Origin: Enhydrobacter sp.
GTDB lineage: Bacteria; Pseudomonadota; Alphaproteobacteria; Reyranellales; Reyranellaceae
Assembly (NCBI RefSeq): GCF_030246845.1
Contig: NZ_CP126889.1
Coordinates: forward strand, 620,001-684,000
Direction of reading: 5' to 3'
Length of the DNA stretch: 64,000 nucleotides
Part shown: positions 20,673 to 30,028 of the stretch, one piece after another
Layout of the letters: every line of letters starts with the position of its first letter
Position numbering within the stretch: the stretch's first letter is position 1
The notes under the pieces: generated by a model
Told to the model about the DNA's origin: nothing
What the model saw: only the letters and a program-made list of their open reading frames with translations
Databases searched by the model: none
Made by a program: the position numbers and the translations under genes

Positions 20673-21590
20673 TCAAATCGGATCCCAGGTGAAGTATTCG
20701 GGCGAGCGCTTGAGGTCGGTGAAGTAGGGCTTCATCGACGGCACCGCATGCTCGGCAATGGCTTCGAGCGTCCAGCCCTCGGAGTTGTGCACCGAACGCA
20801 CCGGCCGGTTGGCGTTGAACAGCATGATCTCGTTCATGCGCACGCCGAAGATCTGCGAGGTGATGCCGTCGGCCGCATCGGAAAGCAGGAACACGGCCAT
20901 CGGCGCGATCTTGGCCGGCGTCATCCGCTTGGAGCGCTCCAGCCGCACCTTCTGCGCCTCGGTGTCGGCCGGGATAGTGCCGATCATGCGCGTCCAGGCG
21001 AACGGCGAGATGCAGTTCGAGCGCACGTTGAAGGCCGCCATGTCGAGGGCGATCGAGCGTGACAGGCCGATGATGCCCATCTTGGCCGCCGAATAGTTCG
21101 CCTGGCCGAAATTGCCGACGAGACCCGAGGTCGAGGTGAAGTGCACGAACGCGCCCGACTTCTGCTCCTTGAAGTAGTTGGCGGCGGCGCGGCTCACGTT
21201 GAAGGCGCCGTTGAGGTGCACGTCGATCACCATCTTCCAATCCATGTGGCTCATGCGGTGGAAGATGCGGTCGCGCAAGATGCCGGCATTGTTGATGACG
21301 CCGTCGATCTTGCCGAAATTCTCGACTGCGGCCTTAACCATGCGCTCCGCGCCCGCAGGATCGGTGACGCTGTCGGCGTTGGGCACGGCCTTGCCGCCGG
21401 CCGCCGCGATCTCCTCACAGACCTTTTGCGCGGGCGTCGCACTGCCCACGCCTTCGCCGTCGACCGCGCCGCCGAGATCGTTCACCACCACCCGGGCGCC
21501 TTCCCTGGCCGCCAGCAGTGCCATCTCGCGGCCGATGCCGCCGCCCGCGCCCGTGATCAGCACGACCTTGTCCTTCAGCATGTTGGTCAT
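20673..21590 (-). CDS. SDR family oxidoreductase (MFE-2/3-hydroxyacyl-CoA dehydrogenase-like)
   Basis: 305 residues. Cofactor motif TGAGGGIG (13-20), NNAG (100-103), catalytic Ser around 153-155, Tyr166 and Lys170. The long insert after VVVNDLGG and the ending resemble the (3R)-hydroxyacyl-CoA dehydrogenase domain of peroxisomal multifunctional enzyme 2 and its bacterial homologues, so a role in acyl-CoA or steroid side-chain oxidation is plausible. GGGAG precedes the start. It lies 39 bases downstream of the transglutaminase-like gene on the same strand, perhaps in one operon. Confidence 0.88.
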   Translation of the reverse strand: MTNMLKDKVVLITGAGGGIGREMALLAAREGARVVVNDLGGAVDGEGVGSATPAQKVCEEIAAAGGKAVPNADSVTDPAGAERMVKAAVENFGKIDGVINNAGILRDRIFHRMSHMDWKMVIDVHLNGAFNVSRAAANYFKEQKSGAFVHFTSTSGLVGNFGQANYSAAKMGIIGLSRSIALDMAAFNVRSNCISPFAWTRMIGTIPADTEAQKVRLERSKRMTPAKIAPMAVFLLSDAADGITSQIFGVRMNEIMLFNANRPVRSVHNSEGWTLEAIAEHAVPSMKPYFTDLKRSPEYFTWDPI

Positions 21591-21629
21591 TCTCGTCTCC
21601 CTTCGTCGGTCTCGATATTCCTTGCCGGC

Positions 21630-22370
21630 TCAGTCGCGGGCAGCCTCGGCGGCGCCTTCCGCGCCGAAGTCGCCGCCGAGCGTCCCGCCCGCCGGCATTT
21701 CTTCCTGCAGCCGTGTCATGCGCGGATAGTAGTGACGGAAAGCGGCGCGGATCTCGTCGAACGGAATGTCGGCGAACACGCCGCGATAGGCGAGATATTC
21801 CATGTGCCGCCGGCCGCTGAGATCGAACGGGTGATAGATCGAGTCGGAGACCCCGTCCCAGTCGAGCGGCTTGAGGCCGAACCGCTCGGTCAGCTCCCTG
21901 TTGAAGGCGGGGGTCGCCTTCACCCAGCGCCCGTCGAGCCAGACGTCGGTATAGCCGTGGTAATAGAAGACGTCGCTGCCCATCAGCTCGGCCAGCCGCC
22001 TGGTGGTCATGTGGTTGCGGACGTCGGCATAGCCCACGCGGGCGGCAATGCCCGAGGCGCGGCAGAGCGCCGCCATCAATCCGGCCTTGTTCACGCAATA
22101 GCCGTGGCCCGACGCCAGGGTCGTGCTGGCGCGATAGGCCTCCCGCCTCATCGGCGTGTTGTAGGGATCGTAGCGCAGCCCGTCGCGCACGGCGTAATAG
22201 AGGCGTAGGGCCTTCTCGCGGGCGCTGCCCGAACCCGCCACGCGCCGAGCCTCGGCGACGATTTCCGGATGGCCCGAATCGACCAGATCGCCGGGCCGGA
22301 GATAGGCATCGAAAGCGGCGCCGTCGCGCACCGTGTCGTCGCGCGGCGTCTTCAGAGCGTCGAAATCCAT
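21630..22370 (-). CDS. Transglutaminase-like domain protein
   Basis: 246 residues of the transglutaminase-like cysteine-protease fold. The catalytic Cys92 is in GHGYCVNKAGLMAALCRA, and a His138 follows in YYHGYTDVWLDGRWVKA, where the fold expects the triad His. These bacterial proteins are mostly peptidases or amidases of unknown substrate. No signal peptide, so it is probably cytoplasmic. The start MDFDALK was chosen over a further upstream ATG that gives a short unrelated tail. Probably co-transcribed with the SDR that follows. Confidence 0.83.
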   Translation of the reverse strand: MDFDALKTPRDDTVRDGAAFDAYLRPGDLVDSGHPEIVAEARRVAGSGSAREKALRLYYAVRDGLRYDPYNTPMRREAYRASTTLASGHGYCVNKAGLMAALCRASGIAARVGYADVRNHMTTRRLAELMGSDVFYYHGYTDVWLDGRWVKATPAFNRELTERFGLKPLDWDGVSDSIYHPFDLSGRRHMEYLAYRGVFADIPFDEIRAAFRHYYPRMTRLQEEMPAGGTLGGDFGAEGAAEAARD

Positions 22371-22504
22371 GGCCGGTGTTGTGCCCCGAAAGAAGCGGCA
22401 AAGTCCATGAGCGATCGCGCGCAAGTCACCCATGCGCATTTGGCGAGCGGTTTACCTCCATCCGGAACCGTATTTTCATAGCCTCACGAGGGCCGGAGCA
22501 TTGC

Positions 22505-23998
22505 ATGTCGAAAGAGAGCGTCCTGCCGGAAGCCGCGTCGGCCGGAATCGCGGGACGCCGCAGCCTGATCCTGGCGGCCTGCATGATGGCGACCTTCATG
22601 GCGGCCGTGGAAAGCACCATCGTCGCCACCGCCATGCCCACCATCGTGGCCGATCTCGGCGACTTCCATCTCTTCAGTTGGGTCTTCGCCGCCTATCTGC
22701 TGTCGCAGGCGGTCAGCATCCCGATCTACGGCCGGTTGGCCGACCTGTTCGGCCGCAAGCGGGTGTTCTTCGCCGGCGCGAGCCTGTTCCTCGCGGGCTC
22801 GACGCTCTGCGGCTTCGCCCAGGGCATGCTGTCGCTCATCGTCTTCCGCACGCTGCAAGGACTGGGGGCCGGCGCGGTCCAGCCGGTCGCCTACACGATC
22901 ATCGGCGATATCTACACGCCGACCGAACGGGCCCGCGTGCAGGGCTTCCTGTCCAGCGTCTTCGGCATTTCCGCCGTGATCGGCCCGTCGCTCGGCGCGT
23001 TCCTGGTCGAGCATGTGAGCTGGTCGGCGGTGTTCTGGGTCAATCTGCCGATCGGCGCGCTTGCCATGACCATGCTCGCGGTCTTCTTCCGCGAGCATCT
23101 GCAGGCGAAGGCGCCGCGCATCGACTATTTCGCCTCGTTGCTGCTGATGCTGGGAGCGGGCGCGCTGATGATGGCCCTGATCCAGGGCGGCAGTCTCCGT
23201 CCCTGGATGCTGGCCGTGTGCATCGTGGTGGGCGTCGCTTCGCTGACAGTGCTGGTGCGCCACGAGCGTCATGTCGAGGCGCCGATGCTGCCGATCCGAT
23301 TCTGGACCAACCGGGTGATCGCGCTGGGCAATTTCGGCAGCTTCGCCATCGGCATCGTGATGATGAGCGTCAGCGCCTTCCTGCCGACCTACGTCCAGGG
23401 CGTGATGGGCCGCAGCGCCGCCGTGACCGGCGTGGTGCTGGGCGCCATGTCGATCAGCTGGGCGGTCGCCAGCACCGCCTCGGGCCGCGTCATGATCCGG
23501 ACCAGCTATCGCGTGAGCGCGATGTTCGGGGGTGGCATGCTGGTGCTGGGCAGCATCGTCCTGATGGCGATGTCGCCGGCCAGCGGGCCGGTCTGGGCGG
23601 GCGCCGGCGCGCTGCTGATCGGCCTCGGCATGGGTTCCTGCAACACGACCTATCTCGTCTCGGTACAGGCCGCGGCGGCGTTGCGCGAGCGCGGCGCGGC
23701 GACCGCGTCCAACATGTTCATGCGCATCGTCGGTCAGTCGACCGGTGCGGCGCTGTTCGGGGCGCTGGTGAATATCGGCCTGCTGCACTACGCGCCGCAG
23801 GCGGGCGAGGTGGCGGCGCAACTGATGCAGCCTGCCCTGCGCCAGACTCTCGCTGCCGGCGACGTCGCGCTGCTGACCCAGGCAATGGCTGCCGCTTTGA
23901 GGAATGTCTATGTCGTGGGCGCGGTGGTGGGTCTCGTCGTCCTCGGCCTCGGTGCCAGCCTGCCGCCCGCGCTCGGCCCGACGACCGAAAGGTCATAG
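22505..23998 (+). CDS. DHA2 family (EmrB/QacA) MFS drug transporter
   Basis: 497 residues with about fourteen hydrophobic segments. It carries motif D1-like MAAVESTIVATAMPTIVADL in TM1, motif A GRLADLFGRKRVF, and motif C in TM5 (GISAVIGPSLGAFL). These define the 14-TM proton-driven drug exporters. No membrane-fusion partner is adjacent, so it probably exports to the periplasm alone. The end overlaps the convergent thioesterase gene by 6 bases. Confidence 0.9.
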   Translation: MSKESVLPEAASAGIAGRRSLILAACMMATFMAAVESTIVATAMPTIVADLGDFHLFSWVFAAYLLSQAVSIPIYGRLADLFGRKRVFFAGASLFLAGSTLCGFAQGMLSLIVFRTLQGLGAGAVQPVAYTIIGDIYTPTERARVQGFLSSVFGISAVIGPSLGAFLVEHVSWSAVFWVNLPIGALAMTMLAVFFREHLQAKAPRIDYFASLLLMLGAGALMMALIQGGSLRPWMLAVCIVVGVASLTVLVRHERHVEAPMLPIRFWTNRVIALGNFGSFAIGIVMMSVSAFLPTYVQGVMGRSAAVTGVVLGAMSISWAVASTASGRVMIRTSYRVSAMFGGGMLVLGSIVLMAMSPASGPVWAGAGALLIGLGMGSCNTTYLVSVQAAAALRERGAATASNMFMRIVGQSTGAALFGALVNIGLLHYAPQAGEVAAQLMQPALRQTLAAGDVALLTQAMAAALRNVYVVGAVVGLVVLGLGASLPPALGPTTERS

Positions 23999-24454
23999 AG
24001 CCGACGGCTCGTCGTCGGCCGTCACCAGGAAATGCGCCTGGGCAGTGGCGACCGGCCTGTTGCGGTCATCCTGCCAGGCTTCGGCGAAGACGTTCACCAT
24101 CCGTCGTCCCTGCTTGGTGACCTTGGCCGAGGCGATCACGTCGAGCGGCCGCGCCGAGCGCAGATAGTCGACGGTGATGTTGACGATCTTCGGCACGGTC
24201 TCCGTCTCGATCTCCCACAGGAGATGGAAGATCGCGGCCATCTCCAGCATCGCGCCCAGCGTGCCGCCATGGATCGCCGGCAGGAAGGTGTTGCCGATCA
24301 GCGAGTCGTGGAAGCGCATGCGGGTGAGCAGCTCGCCCGTGCCGTTCTCCGGCGCGATCCGCATCCAGCGCGCATAGGGGATCGCCTCGGCGAGGCGGCC
24401 TACGTCGCCCCGCTTGCGCGCCTCGGCGAGGTGCTTCATGAGGCCCCGGCTCAC
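23993..24454 (-). CDS. PaaI-type hotdog thioesterase (second of tandem pair)
   Basis: 153 residues of the hotdog fold: HGGTLGAMLEMAAIFHLLW (the active-site helix) and ITVDYLRSARPLDVIASA are typical of acyl-CoA thioesterases of the PaaI/4HBT group. The start is GTG at 24454, overlapping the upstream thioesterase TGA (GTGA); an ATG six codons in is the alternative. It forms an operon with the other thioesterase and the acyl-CoA dehydrogenase, so it probably hydrolyses surplus acyl-CoA made by that pathway. Confidence 0.87.
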   Translation of the reverse strand: MSRGLMKHLAEARKRGDVGRLAEAIPYARWMRIAPENGTGELLTRMRFHDSLIGNTFLPAIHGGTLGAMLEMAAIFHLLWEIETETVPKIVNITVDYLRSARPLDVIASAKVTKQGRRMVNVFAEAWQDDRNRPVATAQAHFLVTADDEPSAL

Positions 24455-24954
24455 GCGACCGCTCCCTTGCCCAGCAGTTCCCGGCCCCTGAGATGAGCGG
24501 GGGTCACCTTGCCCTTGGTGCCCAGCATGAAGGTGCCGGCCGCGGCCGCCACAGGATCCTTGGGATCGCCCTGATGAGCGAAGGCGCGGGTGAAGGCGAC
24601 CGACCGGGTGATGCGATAGCACTCGGCCTCGGCGATCACCGGCTTTCCCGGAACGGCCGGCTTGGCGTAATCGATGCGCAGATCGAGCGTGGCGAAGGGC
24701 ATCGGTTCCTTGAGCATGGTCGCGACCGCCATGCCGCAGCAGCCGTCGAGCATCGCGGTCAGCGGCCCGCCCGCCAGCACGCGCGTCTCGGGATTGCCGA
24801 CCAGCTCCTCGCGCCAGTCGAGCTGCATCGAGGCGAGCCCGCGCGCCACCGCGAGCACCTTGAGCCCGAGCGCCTTGTTGTGCGGGATGGTGTCGGAGAA
24901 GAGACGCTGGAACAGCGCGATGCGCTCTTCCGGAGTCGTCAGGGGTTTGGCCAT
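24451..24954 (-). CDS. PaaI-type hotdog thioesterase (first of tandem pair)
   Basis: 167 residues. The hotdog helix motif is GGPLTAMLDGCCGMAVA, where the Gly-Gly-Pro pattern replaces the HGG seen in the neighbouring thioesterase. LDLRIDYAKPAVPGKPVIAE is the conserved strand region. It probably cleaves acyl-CoA or 4-hydroxybenzoyl-CoA-type thioesters. Two non-identical thioesterases in one operon suggest a heteromeric enzyme or two substrates. A palindromic repeat separates it from the acyl-CoA dehydrogenase gene upstream. Confidence 0.87.
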   Translation of the reverse strand: MAKPLTTPEERIALFQRLFSDTIPHNKALGLKVLAVARGLASMQLDWREELVGNPETRVLAGGPLTAMLDGCCGMAVATMLKEPMPFATLDLRIDYAKPAVPGKPVIAEAECYRITRSVAFTRAFAHQGDPKDPVAAAAGTFMLGTKGKVTPAHLRGRELLGKGAVA

Positions 24955-24967
24955 GCGCTACTCCTGT

Positions 24968-25039
24968 AAAGATCCCGCACTCATCGCTCGGGATGACACG
25001 GGTCGATGTGTCATCCCGAGCCGAAGGCGAGGGATCTTT
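24968..25039. repeat. Intergenic palindromic repeat, copy 2
   Basis: Inverted arms at about 24968-24999 and 25008-25039. Ends AAAGATCCC/GGGATCTTT and the inner CTCGGGATGACAC/GTGTCATCCCGAG match exactly; the middle nine bases differ. It is the same family as the repeat at 20580-20646, with the two arms in the opposite order. It lies between the acyl-CoA dehydrogenase and the thioesterase, that is, within a transcribed unit. Confidence 0.85.
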
Positions 25040-25047
25040 CCTTCTTC

Positions 25048-26229
25048 CTACAACCCCATCTGCCGCGCGGCGAGGTCCTTCATGATCTCGACCGAGCCAC
25101 CGCCGATCGACATGACCTTGGTCTCGCGATAGATGCGCTCGACCTTGGCGCCGCGCAGGTAGCCCGCGCCGCCGAAGATCTGCATCGCCTCGTTGGCGCA
25201 ATATTCCAGCGTCGAGGTGGCGAGGTTCTTCAGCATGCAGATTTCCGCCACCGGCTTCTCGCCCTGCCCGACGCGCCAGGCGAGGAGCTCCAGCGTCGAC
25301 CTCACCGCGTTGATGCGCATCGCCATATCGACCAGCCGGTGGCGCACGACTTGGTTGGCGATCAGCGGCCTGCCGAAGGTATGACGCTCGCGGGCATAAG
25401 TGATCGCCTCCTCGAGGCAGACCTTGGCGTAGCCGTAGGCGCCGGCCGCGAGGCCGATCCGCTCCTGGTTGAAGTTCAGCATGATGCCGATGAAGCCCTT
25501 GTTCTCCTGGCCGATCAGGTTGGCGGTCGGCACGCGCACATTGTCGAAGAAGAGCTGGGCCGTGTCGGACGCCCACCAGCCCATCTTCTTGAGCTTGGCG
25601 CGCGAGAAACCTTCGCGCTCGCGCTCGATCAGCAGCAGCGACACGCCGCCCGCCCCGGCGCCGCCGGTGCGCACGGCGACCGTGTAGTAGTCGGCGCGGA
25701 CGCCGGAGGTGATGAACATCTTGGAGCCGTTCACGACATAATGATCGCCCTCGCGGCGCGCCGTCGTCCGGAGGTTGGCGACGTCCGAGCCGCCGCTGGG
25801 CTCGGTGATCGCGAGGGCACTGATCTTCTCGCCGGCCAGGATCTCGGGCAGCAGCTTGCGCTTCATCCATTCGGGGCCAAGCGCGGCGATCGGCGGAGCG
25901 CCGATCGTGTGGCTGTTGAGGCTGGCGTTGATGCCGCCGCTGCCGTGGCGCGCCAGCTCCTCGGACTTGACGATGGCGAAGAAGGGGTCCGTCGGCGCGC
26001 CGCCATATTCCTCCGGAAATCCGAGCTGCAGCAGGCCCGCCGCCGACGCCTTCTTGTAGAGCTCGCGCGGAAACTCCTCGGCCTCGTCCCATTGATCGAC
26101 ATGAGGCATGATCTCACGATCGACGAAGCGTCGGACCGTTGTGCGGAATGCCTCGTGCTCCTCGGTGTAGAAGGGGCTCGGTGGGTTGGCCTGCGGGAAC
26201 GGCAATCCGCGGGACTCGACGGCGGCCAT
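25048..26229 (-). CDS. Acyl-CoA dehydrogenase
   Basis: 393 residues. The FAD/substrate motif ITEPSGGSDVANLRTTA, the middle beta domain, and the C-terminal helix ending YLRGAKVERIYRETKVMSIG are standard for FAD acyl-CoA dehydrogenases, which introduce the 2,3-double bond into acyl-CoA and pass electrons to ETF. AGGAG lies eight bases upstream of MAAVES. First gene of an operon with two thioesterases and divergent from the Liv transporter with its acyl-CoA synthetase, suggesting one pathway for an imported carboxylic acid. Confidence 0.92.
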   Translation of the reverse strand: MAAVESRGLPFPQANPPSPFYTEEHEAFRTTVRRFVDREIMPHVDQWDEAEEFPRELYKKASAAGLLQLGFPEEYGGAPTDPFFAIVKSEELARHGSGGINASLNSHTIGAPPIAALGPEWMKRKLLPEILAGEKISALAITEPSGGSDVANLRTTARREGDHYVVNGSKMFITSGVRADYYTVAVRTGGAGAGGVSLLLIEREREGFSRAKLKKMGWWASDTAQLFFDNVRVPTANLIGQENKGFIGIMLNFNQERIGLAAGAYGYAKVCLEEAITYARERHTFGRPLIANQVVRHRLVDMAMRINAVRSTLELLAWRVGQGEKPVAEICMLKNLATSTLEYCANEAMQIFGGAGYLRGAKVERIYRETKVMSIGGGSVEIMKDLAARQMGL

Positions 26230-26286
26230 CGCGATCTCTCCTGTCAATCGGCTCGTTGTGCCAGTTTGCGTCTGCACCGCATAGCG

Positions 26287-26316
26287 TTGACAGCGCTGAA
26301 TAGCTGTTCATATTGG
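26287..26316 (+). promoter_or_regulatory. Candidate sigma-70 promoter of the liv operon
   Basis: A perfect -35 box TTGACA at 26287-26292, with a weak -10 (ATATTG or TATTGG) 17 or 18 bases later at about 26310-26316. Predicted transcription starts near 26323, about 40 bases before livH. The weak -10 suggests that an activator may be needed. Confidence 0.6.
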
Positions 26317-26361
26317 CAGCGTACGAGGCGGCGTCAGATCGCCCGACACAAGGGATGGAAA

Positions 26362-27234
26362 CTGGTTGATTTTCTGCAACTCACCCTGAACGGGCTTGCG
26401 GTCGGCTGCATCTATGGTCTGGTCGCGCTTGGCTTCGTGCTGATCTACAAGGCCACGGAGCTGGTGAACTTCGCCCAGGGCGACCTGCTGATGCTGGGCG
26501 CCTTCGTCGCCTACATGGCGGTGGCCTGGTGGAAGCTCGACTACTGGGTCGCCTTCCTGATCTCCGGCCTCTCGGTGGCGGTGTTCGGCGCCCTGCTCGA
26601 CGCCGTCGTGCTGCGCCGCGTGATCGGCCAGCCGCAATTCGCCGTGGTGATGCTGACGATCGGGCTCGGCGCCATCTTCCGCACCTTCGCCAGCGTCACC
26701 TGGGGCTCGGAAATCTACACCCTGCCGACGCCCTTCGGCGGCGTCACCACGATCGGCGGCGTTACGCTCAGCCACCAGTATCTTTCGATCGTGGCCGGCA
26801 CGTTCCTGCTCTGCGGCGTGCTCTATCTCTTCTTCACCCATACCCGCATCGGCATTGCCATGCAGGCGACCTCGCAGAACCAGCTCGCCGCCTACTACAT
26901 GGGCATCCCGGTGAAGCTGATCTTCTCCCTGATCTGGGCGATATCGGCCGGCGTCGCCGCCGCGGCCGGCATCCTGCTCTCGCCGGTGACGCTGATCGAC
27001 ACCAACATGGGCCTCGCCGTGGCGCTGAAGGCCTTTGCCGCGGCGGTGCTGGGCGGTTTCGGGTCCATTCCGGGAGCCCTCGTGGGCGGCATCATCATCG
27101 GGCTGATCGAGCTCTATGCCGGCGCGACCCTGTCGGAGGGGCTTAAGAACACCGCGCCGTATATCGTCATGCTGGTCGTGCTCGCGATCCGGCCGCAGGG
27201 CCTGTTCGGCACGCTCGCGCGCAAGAAGGTGTAG
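26362..27234 (+). CDS. livH: Branched-chain amino acid-type ABC permease (LivH)
   Basis: 290 residues if started at CTG (26362), giving LVDFLQLTLNGLAVGCIYGL, where LivH proteins normally begin. Eight or so hydrophobic segments; the conserved NFAQGDLLMLGAF and the C-terminal GGFGSIPGALVGG motif are present. There is no in-frame ATG, GTG or TTG between the -35 box at 26287-26292 and this point. An AAGGG ribosome site lies seven bases before the CTG. First gene of livH-livM-livG-livF-acyl-CoA synthetase-binding protein. Confidence 0.88.
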   Translation: MVDFLQLTLNGLAVGCIYGLVALGFVLIYKATELVNFAQGDLLMLGAFVAYMAVAWWKLDYWVAFLISGLSVAVFGALLDAVVLRRVIGQPQFAVVMLTIGLGAIFRTFASVTWGSEIYTLPTPFGGVTTIGGVTLSHQYLSIVAGTFLLCGVLYLFFTHTRIGIAMQATSQNQLAAYYMGIPVKLIFSLIWAISAGVAAAAGILLSPVTLIDTNMGLAVALKAFAAAVLGGFGSIPGALVGGIIIGLIELYAGATLSEGLKNTAPYIVMLVVLAIRPQGLFGTLARKKV

Positions 27235-27242
27235 GCGGCGGC

Positions 27243-28385
27243 ATGCGGTTCCTGTTCAAGACCTCCTACGAGCAGGATATCCGGCTTTTCCGCGACCGGA
27301 CCGACGCCTTCTGGTACGGCCTGCTCGCTTTGCTCGTGGTCGGTCTGCCGTTCGTGATCGACGAGTACTATGTCGGCGAGACGAGCTGGGTCTTCATCTA
27401 TGCGCTGTGCGGCCTCTCGCTGATGGTGCTGGTGGGCTACACCGGCCTCGTCTCGCTGGGCCATGCCGCCTTCCTCGGCATCGGCGCCTACGCCCACGCC
27501 TATTTCCTGCAGCAGGGGCTGCCATGGGTGGTGGCGATGGCGCTGGCGGTCGCGATCACCACGGCGGCCGGCTTCGTGGTCGGCCTGCCGGCGCTGCGCA
27601 TGACCGGCATCTACCTCGCCATCGCCACGCTCGCCTTCGCCGTGATCATCCAGGAAGTGTTCAGCCGCTGGGAGTCGGTCACCCATGGCTTCGCCGGCAT
27701 GCCGGTCGACAAGCCGACGATCTTCGGCGTTTCCTTCGACGACGACCGGTCGTTCTACTTTCTCTGTCTCTTCTTCCTCGTCGTGGCGCTGTGGCTGACG
27801 CGCAATCTCCTGCGCGCGCCGACGGGGCGGGCCTGGATCGCCATCCGCGACAGCGAGATCGCCGCCCAGTCGATGGGCGTCAACCTCGCGATCTACAAGT
27901 CCATCGCCTTTGCCTATTCGGCCGGGCTGATGGGGCTGGCCGGCGCCCTGTTCGCCCACAAGATCGCCTACCTCGCGCCCGACATCTTCACCATCCTGCT
28001 GTCGATCCAGTTCCTGCTGCTGGTGATCGTGGGCGGGCTGGGCTCGCTGCACGGCGCCGTGTTCGGCGCGATCTTCGTCGCCCTCCTGCCGCCCGTGATC
28101 GCCATCCTGCGCGATTCGATTCCGGAAAGCCTCGCCGGCTTCGCAGCCGCCACCGGCATCGCGCCGATCGGCAGCCTGGGCGCTGCGATCGGCGCGTTCC
28201 TCTCGAAGCCCGGCGTCGAGGCCGGCATCTTCGGCCTGATCCTGGTGCTGGTGATCCTGCTCGAGCCGCTCGGCATGTATGGCCGCTGGCTCAAGATCAA
28301 GCTCTTCTTCTCGACCTTCCCGATGTACAAGAAGGCGACCTTCAAGCGGCAGAAGAGCTACATGCGATCGGAGCGGCTGCGATGA
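27243..28385 (+). CDS. livM: Branched-chain amino acid-type ABC permease (LivM)
   Basis: 380 residues, longer than typical LivM because of an insertion near the C-terminus (EAGIFGLILVLVILLEPLGMYGRWLKIK) and an extra basic tail. The conserved GYTGLVSLGHAAFLGIGAYA and the AxxGALFAHK region are clear. It forms the membrane pore with LivH. It lies eight bases after livH, and its TGA overlaps the livG start (ATGA). Confidence 0.92.
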   Translation: MRFLFKTSYEQDIRLFRDRTDAFWYGLLALLVVGLPFVIDEYYVGETSWVFIYALCGLSLMVLVGYTGLVSLGHAAFLGIGAYAHAYFLQQGLPWVVAMALAVAITTAAGFVVGLPALRMTGIYLAIATLAFAVIIQEVFSRWESVTHGFAGMPVDKPTIFGVSFDDDRSFYFLCLFFLVVALWLTRNLLRAPTGRAWIAIRDSEIAAQSMGVNLAIYKSIAFAYSAGLMGLAGALFAHKIAYLAPDIFTILLSIQFLLLVIVGGLGSLHGAVFGAIFVALLPPVIAILRDSIPESLAGFAAATGIAPIGSLGAAIGAFLSKPGVEAGIFGLILVLVILLEPLGMYGRWLKIKLFFSTFPMYKKATFKRQKSYMRSERLR

Positions 28386-29146
28386 GCCTGTTCAGCGCCG
28401 ACGATCTTTCGGTCAGCTTCGGCGGCATCCGGGCCGTCGATGGCGTGAGCTTCGCCGTCGAGAAGGGCGAGGTCTTCACCATCATCGGCCCCAACGGCGC
28501 GGGCAAGACCACGATCTTCAACCTGGTGAGCCGCATCTACAATCCGACGGGCGGCCGGCTGCTGTTCGACGGCGCCGACATCACGACCGTGCCGCCGCAC
28601 CGGATCGCCGCCCTCGGCATCGCCCGCACCTTCCAGAACATCGAGCTGTTCGAGCACGCCACGCTCCTGCAGAACCTCCTGCTGGCGCGCCACGCGCACA
28701 AGAAGTCGGGCTTCTTCTCCGAGCTCCTGTTCCTGCCGTCGGTGCGGCGCATGGAGGTCGAGCACCGCGCCGCCGTCGAGCATGTGATCGATTTCCTCGA
28801 CCTGCAGCAATATCGCGACAGCCTGATCGTCAATCTGCCCTACGGCGTGCGCAAGGTGACCGAGCTTGCCCGCGCGCTCTGCACCAACCCCCGGCTGCTG
28901 CTGCTCGACGAGCCCTCCTCCGGCCTCAATGTCGAGGAGACCGAGGACATGGCGTTCTGGATCGAGGACATCAAGACGGTGCTGGGAATCACGGTGCTGA
29001 TGGTCGAGCACGACATGACGCTGGTGTCGGCCGTCTCCGACCGGGTCCTGGCGCTGAACTACGGCAAGCCGCTGGCGATCGGCACGCCGCGCGAGGTCCA
29101 GAACCACCCCGACGTCGCCAGGGCCTATCTGGGTGGCGAGGCATGA
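28382..29146 (+). CDS. livG: ABC transporter ATP-binding protein (LivG-like)
   Basis: 254 residues. Walker A GPNGAGKTT, Walker B LLLLDEPSSGLN and H-loop MVEHD are present. The signature reads NLPYGVRK instead of LSGGQ or the usual LivG LSHGEQ-type sequence; this variant is common among LivG relatives in acyl-CoA-linked operons. Start overlaps livM. A palindromic repeat separates it from livF. Confidence 0.92.
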   Translation: MSLFSADDLSVSFGGIRAVDGVSFAVEKGEVFTIIGPNGAGKTTIFNLVSRIYNPTGGRLLFDGADITTVPPHRIAALGIARTFQNIELFEHATLLQNLLLARHAHKKSGFFSELLFLPSVRRMEVEHRAAVEHVIDFLDLQQYRDSLIVNLPYGVRKVTELARALCTNPRLLLLDEPSSGLNVEETEDMAFWIEDIKTVLGITVLMVEHDMTLVSAVSDRVLALNYGKPLAIGTPREVQNHPDVARAYLGGEA

Positions 29147-29184
29147 GCTTGCAGCAGCCTTCTCGTCCCTCCTGCTCGAACCTC

Positions 29185-29208
29185 CTCTCCCCCCACGTGG
29201 GCGGAGAG
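29185..29208. repeat. Near-perfect 24-base palindrome between livG and livF
   Basis: CTCTCC-C-CCCACGTGGG-C-GGAGAG: eleven of twelve base pairs match around the centre CCCACGTGGG. It lies inside a transcribed operon in the only sizeable gap (96 bases). It resembles REP-type intergenic palindromes and could act as an mRNA stability hairpin. Confidence 0.65.
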
Positions 29209-29242
29209 AGCCTCTGCATCCGGACATAGGGGCAGGGACGCC

Positions 29243-30016
<774 letters not shown>

Positions 30017-30028
30017 CGAGGCAATGCG

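Noticed and set aside
26287..26361. TTG at 26287 as livH start
   Set aside because: It is part of the -35 box TTGACA, so it would lie upstream of the transcript; the added residues look nothing like LivH.
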